From positions 1 to 64,000 of the forward strand of contig DAOOVD010000003.1 of assembly GCA_035369845.1 (NCBI GenBank): DNA of 64,000 bases, read 5' to 3'. Source of the stretch: DAOOVD01 sp035369845 (GTDB lineage Bacteria; Bacillota; Desulfotomaculia; Desulfotomaculales; Pelotomaculaceae). Shown one piece after another: positions 60,095 to 64,000 of this stretch (positions are counted from its first letter, which is position 1; the number at the start of each line of letters is the position of its first letter). A program made the translations under genes and the position numbers. The notes beneath the pieces are model-generated. The model made no database searches, was not told the DNA's origin, and saw only the letters and a program-made list of their open reading frames with translations.

Positions 60095-61255
60095 TTAAAA
60101 TAAGATTTTCTGACGCCTGACGTTAATATTGAGCAGCAGCCCGAGAGCGGCCAGGTTGGCTATCATGCTGCTGCCTCCGTAACTGAACATGGGCAGCGGT
60201 ATGCCTGTCACCGGCATAATCCCCATTGTCATTCCCACGTTGACCAGAATGTGAAACGTAATCATCGCAACAACACCGGCAGACACCAGGTAGCCGAAAT
60301 GGTCTTTTGCATTAATGGCGATGAAGATGCAGCGGTATATCAGAACGAAATAGAGAAACAGCAGCAGAGCCGCCCCGATGAAGCCCCATTCCTCCCCGAC
60401 GACTGAAAAGATAAAGTCGGTCTCCTGAATGGGAAGGAAGTCGCCGTGCGTCTGGCTGCCCTGGAACAAACCGCGCCCGAAGAACCCGCCCTGGCCGATG
60501 GCAATCTGCGACTGGATTATGTGATAACCGTCTCCGTGCCAGTCCTTCCAGGGGTTGATAAAGGTTATCAAACGCTTTAGCTGGTAGTCTTTTAAAGGAA
60601 TCCAGAGATTGAAAGCAGTGTGTGCCTTAAACCAGAAGTGGGCCCAAACCCACAGCGAAGCCAGGGAGAGGCCGCCGGAAATCAACCCGGCCAGCAGCGC
60701 AGGCCGCGCTCCCGCGGCAAACAACATTCCGAACATGATCGCCATAAAAACGAGCGACGTTCCCAAATCGGGCTGTTTTAACACAAAAATGGTGGGCACG
60801 CCGATAAATGCAAAAGCGGGGAGCAGATCTCTCAGCCGTTTCAGTTTCCCTTCCCGTTTAGTCAGGAAGGCGGCGAAGCAAATGATGGTAATTATTTTGG
60901 AAAACTCGGAGGGCTGAAACCTGAAGAAACCTATGCCGATCCAGCGCGTAGCCCCCAGGGCGGACTGGCCCATGAAAATAACTGCCGCCAGCATGACCAG
61001 GTTTAGAATATACAGGAGCTTCATATGCTTGGCCAGGTCTTCGTATTGAATGAAGAGCATAAATACCATGACGCACAGGCCCAGCAGAATATTGATCACC
61101 TGTTTTTCAACGTGATAAAGCTGGTTGCCGTACTCTATCAAATCGGACTCCCTGGTGGCGCTGTAGATGACAATGATGCTGAACAGGATTATCATCGCCA
61201 CCGTCAACAGCAGGGTATGGTCCAGCTTTCTTAAAACTCTGCTTTGCCTGAACAA
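60095..61255 (-). CDS. rodA: RodA (SEDS glycan polymerase)
   Basis: This 386-residue protein starts at TTG 61255. It has ten or so membrane helices with SEDS motifs RWIGIGFFRFQPSEFSKI, KQPDLGTSLVF, IAIGQGGFFGRGLFQGSQTHGDFLPIQETDFIFSVVGEEWGFIGA and GIPLPMFSYGGSSMIANLAALGLLLN. It polymerises peptidoglycan with PBP2 for cell elongation. Its ribosome binding region matches a fragment of the dispersed repeat. Confidence 0.95.
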   Translation of the reverse strand: MFRQSRVLRKLDHTLLLTVAMIILFSIIVIYSATRESDLIEYGNQLYHVEKQVINILLGLCVMVFMLFIQYEDLAKHMKLLYILNLVMLAAVIFMGQSALGATRWIGIGFFRFQPSEFSKIITIICFAAFLTKREGKLKRLRDLLPAFAFIGVPTIFVLKQPDLGTSLVFMAIMFGMLFAAGARPALLAGLISGGLSLASLWVWAHFWFKAHTAFNLWIPLKDYQLKRLITFINPWKDWHGDGYHIIQSQIAIGQGGFFGRGLFQGSQTHGDFLPIQETDFIFSVVGEEWGFIGAALLLFLYFVLIYRCIFIAINAKDHFGYLVSAGVVAMITFHILVNVGMTMGIMPVTGIPLPMFSYGGSSMIANLAALGLLLNINVRRQKILF

Positions 61256-61316
61256 TATCGCTCGCTTCCTTTAAGCCTCAGGGGCCCGGACAGTTTGTCA
61301 ACAGCCTGACGTTATA
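61253..61316. repeat. Fragment of the dispersed repeat at the rodA start
   Basis: CAATATCGCTCGCTTCCTT and, further on, CGGACAGTTTGTC match the right end of repeat copy 1 (about 40729-40773) with few changes and the same orientation. The rodA start codon and its ribosome binding sequence lie in it. Confidence 0.6.
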
Positions 61317-61410
61317 ATTATATTATAACTGATTGACAAAAACAAATTTAAAACCCTGGTATTACCGGCTTCAAAGCTTGCCGGAGCAGTCCCTTTCGCC
61401 GACGAAGCGA

Positions 61411-61440
61411 ATAAAAAAGCCCGCTTTGGAGTTAACGGGC
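61411..61440 (-). terminator. Terminator after minE
   Basis: On the minus strand GCCCG ... CGGGC (arms 61436-61440 and 61419-61423) is followed by TTTTTTAT. It separates minCDE from rodA. Confidence 0.75.
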
Positions 61441-61493
61441 CCGTACAAGTTATCCGACCTGTTGCCTTTAAAAAATTCTTCAGTATTATTTTC

Positions 61494-61763
61494 CTACGCA
61501 CCCGCGACCCGCTTCATCCCTTTGACCGGAATGTTCGCCACAAGCGCCACCGTATTGCCTTTCGAGTCCAGGCTTACCTCCAGGGCTTTTTCGTCGATGT
61601 CCATATAGTTGGAAATGACCTTTATCAGGTCTATCTTAAGGGTCTCGAGCAATTGAGGCGAAATGCTGGTCCTGTCATGCACCAGAACCAGGCGCAGTCT
61701 CTCTTTGGCGATATTCTTGCTTCCGCTGTCCCTGCCGAAAAGCTTCGACAAAAATTCGAGCAC
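61494..61763 (-). CDS. minE: Cell division topological factor MinE
   Basis: This 89-residue protein has an N-terminal amphipathic helix (LEFLSKLFGR), KERLRLVLVHDRTSISPQLLETLKIDLIKVISNYM and a short topological-specificity domain. It stimulates MinD ATPase and places the division site. It follows minD by 22 bp. Confidence 0.94.
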   Translation of the reverse strand: MLEFLSKLFGRDSGSKNIAKERLRLVLVHDRTSISPQLLETLKIDLIKVISNYMDIDEKALEVSLDSKGNTVALVANIPVKGMKRVAGA

Positions 61764-61785
61764 AGCCGTTTTCCCCCTTCGCCGG

Positions 61786-62586
61786 TTACTTCAGGCCAAT
61801 AATTTTCTTGAACCTTTTAAAAAAGCCGCCTTCGTCTTCCAGGTTCATCATCGGAACATCCTCGTTCAAGATCCGCCTGGTAATGTTGCGGTAGGCCTGC
61901 CCCGATTTGGAATTCTGGTCGAGCACCACCGCTTCGCCCCGGTTGGTCGTAATGACAATCATTTCATCCTCGGGTATTACCCCCAGCAGGTCCACGGCAA
62001 GAATGTCGATGATATCTTCTATGCTCATCATATCCCCCTGCCTGACCATCCTGGGGCGAATGCGGTTGATGATCAATTTCGGTTCCCGCAGTTCGGCCGC
62101 TTCCAGCAAGCCGATTATCCTGTCCGCGTCACGCACGGCGGAAACTTCCGGGGTGGTCACCACCACTGCTTTTTCCGCCCCCGCTATGGCGTTCCTGAAA
62201 CCCTGCTCTATCCCGGCGGGACAGTCGATGATGACGAATTCAAACTCTTTTTTCAGTTCCTCGCACAGGTCGCGCATCTGGTCCGGACTGACCGCCGTTT
62301 TATCCTTCGTTTGCGCCGCGGGGAGCAGGTGCAGCCCGTCCAGCCGTTTATCCTTAATCAAAGCCTGCCTCAGGCGGCAGTTCCCGCTGGTAACGTCAAC
62401 TATGTCATAGACGATTCTATTCTCCAAACCGAGGACGACATCCAGGTTCCTCAAACCTATATCGGCGTCGACCAAAACCACCTTATACCCCTTAGCCGCC
62501 AGGCCTGTACCGATATTTGCGGTTGTGGTGGTTTTCCCGACCCCTCCTTTACCGGAAGTCACTACAATTACTTCACTCATCACCAA
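61786..62586 (-). CDS. minD: Septum site-determining protein MinD
   Basis: This 266-residue protein has deviant Walker A TSGKGGVGKTTT, DADIGLRNLD, IIDCPAGIEQGF and NRIRPRMV, with a C-terminal membrane-targeting amphipathic helix (GGFFKRFKKIIGL). ATPase of the Min system. ATG 62580 is the likely exact start. Confidence 0.96.
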   Translation of the reverse strand: MVMSEVIVVTSGKGGVGKTTTTANIGTGLAAKGYKVVLVDADIGLRNLDVVLGLENRIVYDIVDVTSGNCRLRQALIKDKRLDGLHLLPAAQTKDKTAVSPDQMRDLCEELKKEFEFVIIDCPAGIEQGFRNAIAGAEKAVVVTTPEVSAVRDADRIIGLLEAAELREPKLIINRIRPRMVRQGDMMSIEDIIDILAVDLLGVIPEDEMIVITTNRGEAVVLDQNSKSGQAYRNITRRILNEDVPMMNLEDEGGFFKRFKKIIGLK

Positions 62587-62665
62587 ATTTCCTCCTCTTG
62601 TAAAGTCAACGAAAGCCGCTCACCGGATAAGTGACTCCATGCGAAAACAGCGGGAAGTGATAAGC

Positions 62666-63103
62666 CTACCTTCCCTGACGCTCGCCGCCGGCTTGAAAAG
62701 CCTCGATTGTAACCACGCCGTCTTTAATCCGTGCCATCTCGGGGAGATCGGCATCCACTTCTTCGTTGTCCGGCGGCCTGGTAATATGGTTGGCAATCCT
62801 CAACTGAGTCGGCCTCAACCTGAAGGCCAGCACCACCGCGTTTTCGTCGCCGCCGGCTCCGGCGTGCACCAGGCCTCTAAGAGCCCCCATAACAATAACA
62901 TTCCCGGATGCCGTCACCTCAGCCCCAGGATTCACGTCCCCCAGAACAACAACGTTTCCGTTATAACGAATGCTCTGGCCCGATCTCAGAGTGCGCTGGA
63001 CCAGAATCGTATTTTCATCAACCAGTCCGTCCTGATCCGGCGGGCTGCCCTGAACGTACCCGGAAACGGAATTACCCTGAATACCCCTCCTGGAATAATC
63101 CAA
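62666..63103 (-). CDS. minC: MinC, C-terminal domain only
   Basis: This 145-residue protein has the MinC right-handed beta-helix: VQRTLRSGQSIRYNGNVVVLGDVNPGAEVTASGNVIVMGALRGLVHAGAGGDENAVVLAFRLRPTQLRIA. MinC is normally about 220 residues, with an N-terminal FtsZ-inhibiting domain. That domain is absent. TTG 63103 with AGGAGGAG eight bases upstream, and a terminator just before it, show this is the true start rather than a frameshift remnant. Confidence 0.88.
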   Translation of the reverse strand: MDYSRRGIQGNSVSGYVQGSPPDQDGLVDENTILVQRTLRSGQSIRYNGNVVVLGDVNPGAEVTASGNVIVMGALRGLVHAGAGGDENAVVLAFRLRPTQLRIANHITRPPDNEEVDADLPEMARIKDGVVTIEAFQAGGERQGR

Positions 63104-63164
63104 AACTATCTCCTCCTGTACCGGGACTACCAGTTAATTCTACAAGCGCCAACCAAATCCTGCT

Positions 63165-63198
63165 AAAAAAATAACAAAAAAAAGGGCGAACAACGCCC
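63165..63198 (-). terminator. Terminator between mrdA and minC
   Basis: GGGCG-TTGTT-CGCCC on the minus strand is followed by nine T and a second T run. It splits mrdA from minCDE. Confidence 0.9.
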
Positions 63199-63241
63199 CC
63201 TGCAGTCGCGGCACAGAGCTGGTTTCAAGCCGCCGGCCGCC

Positions 63242-64000
63242 TTATTCAGGGCTGTACACGTATTTCTCGCCCGGCGCCGGTAGCCTGAAATAAGCCGCCA
63301 GCATGTCCTCGACCACCGGACCGGCTACAGTCCCCCCGTGGCCGCCGAATTCCACTATCGCGGCTACCGCTATTTCCGGGTTGTCGTAAGGCGCGAAGGC
63401 AACAAACAGGCCGTGGGTGCTGTCGTGTCCGTACACCTCCGCCGAGCCGGTCTTTGCCGCCACCGGAGGGAATCCCGCAAAATAACCGTAGGCGGTTCCG
63501 TCCGGGGGCAAGGTCACTTCGCGCATGCCCTGCCTCACTGCGGCAAGGGTTTTGAGTGAAACACCGGCGCGGCCCAGCACGACAGGCGAGTTTTCTTTGA
63601 TTATCCTGCCGTCCGGGGAGACGACCTTCTGCACCAGATACGGCTTGTAGCGGGTTCCCCCGTTGGCAATGGCGGCGACATAGCCGGCCAGTTCAAGGGG
63701 GGAATAGCGGTTGTCTCCCTGACCGATTGACGAGATAATGGTGTCGTAGTCGTGCCAGTCCAGTTCCCAGTCAATGGCCCGCAATTCTTCCGACCTGTCC
63801 CTCATCAAAGCCTTCCGCCGGGCGTCGTCGACGGTCCCGGATAGCAGTTCGTTGTATTTTTTTACTATTTCCTGAGCCTTTTTCCTCGACTCGGCACTCA
63901 GGTAATAAAGCCTCTGCTGAACCTTGGCATCCGGACCGGGCACCACGCCGCTTTCCTCCCCGGGCAGTTCAATCCCGGTTTTCTCACCCAGGCCGAATTC
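63242..64000 (-). CDS. mrdA: Penicillin-binding protein 2, C-terminal part
   Basis: The frame is open from the window edge (EFGLGEKTGIELPGEESG) for 252 residues. The transpeptidase part shows SIGQGDNRYSPLELAGYVAAIANGG and the KTG box AAKTGSAEVYG. The SxxK and SxN motifs lie outside the window. It works with RodA in elongation. Confidence 0.93.
   Translation of the reverse strand, partial: EFGLGEKTGIELPGEESGVVPGPDAKVQQRLYYLSAESRKKAQEIVKKYNELLSGTVDDARRKALMRDRSEELRAIDWELDWHDYDTIISSIGQGDNRYSPLELAGYVAAIANGGTRYKPYLVQKVVSPDGRIIKENSPVVLGRAGVSLKTLAAVRQGMREVTLPPDGTAYGYFAGFPPVAAKTGSAEVYGHDSTHGLFVAFAPYDNPEIAVAAIVEFGGHGGTVAGPVVEDMLAAYFRLPAPGEKYVYSPE

Noticed and set aside
61663..62634. Plus-strand frame of 323 codons opposite minD
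   Set aside because: Antisense shadow; minD on the other strand has full motifs and the right neighbours.

Overview
ORGANISM. The window looks like the chromosome of an anaerobic, spore-forming Firmicute of the Desulfotomaculum/Pelotomaculum type. It has a GerA-type germination operon, SpoIVFA/SpoIVFB-like proteins and a Spo0B-like protein. It also has a KorDABC 2-oxoacid:ferredoxin oxidoreductase, a T-box leader, strong GGAGG ribosome binding sites with many TTG and GTG starts, and a MinCDE-RodA-PBP2 cluster. The genus is an inference; no rRNA or other marker fixes it.

REGION 1 (1 to about 24,365): part of an integrated mobile element. Its right end is a large serine recombinase that sits inside comEC. 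The left end is outside the window. Read from the recombinase leftwards, the element carries: a cI/cro-like divergent switch with an ImmA/IrrE-type protease; a replication module (initiator-like gene, 22-bp iterons, RecA-fold helicase, RecD2 helicase); small regulators (LexA-type DNA-binding domain, DUF2325, HNH-HTH fusion); and then a tandemly duplicated cassette that I do not recognise as a described system. The cassette order is ParB-like coiled-coil protein, unknown protein X, ClpX, unknown protein Y. A DIP1984-family gene and a recU gene follow. recU is cut by a GC-rich IsrB (HNH-less IscB) element whose predicted omega-RNA guide would come from recU.

REGION 2 (24,365 to 40,320): host accessory and metabolic genes. 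These are the 5' half of comEC, a lytic transglycosylase, a DUF169 protein, HU, a GNAT enzyme, a 53-codon zinc-ribbon gene, an HDAC-family deacetylase with a MaoC-type hydratase, comEA, a DUF421 membrane protein, korDABC, a sigma-54-type activator with altered core motifs, and a gerA-gerB-gerC set plus a small membrane protein.

REGION 3 (40,320 to 64,000): core genes, nearly all on the minus strand. They are mrdA-minC-minD-minE-rodA, spoIVFA/FB, a TetR regulator with a truncated VOC-methyltransferase fusion, the radical SAM pair, rng, rplU, rpmA, spo0B-like, obg, proB, nadD, an RRM protein, rsfS, and then a T-box leader driving an acyl-CoA ligase and leuS. A tRNA-Ala(GGC) gene lies inside the T-box leader, between its stem I region and its antiterminator. 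A non-coding dispersed repeat occurs twice. Each copy is bracketed by two near-identical terminator-like hairpins, and a third fragment supplies the rodA ribosome binding site.

HOW IT WORKS TOGETHER. The element interrupts competence (comEC) while comEA stays intact, so excision could restore DNA uptake. The ParB/ClpX cassette, encoded beside replication genes, suggests ClpX-driven remodelling of a DNA-bound coiled-coil protein for replication, partition or exclusion of the element. That role is inference.
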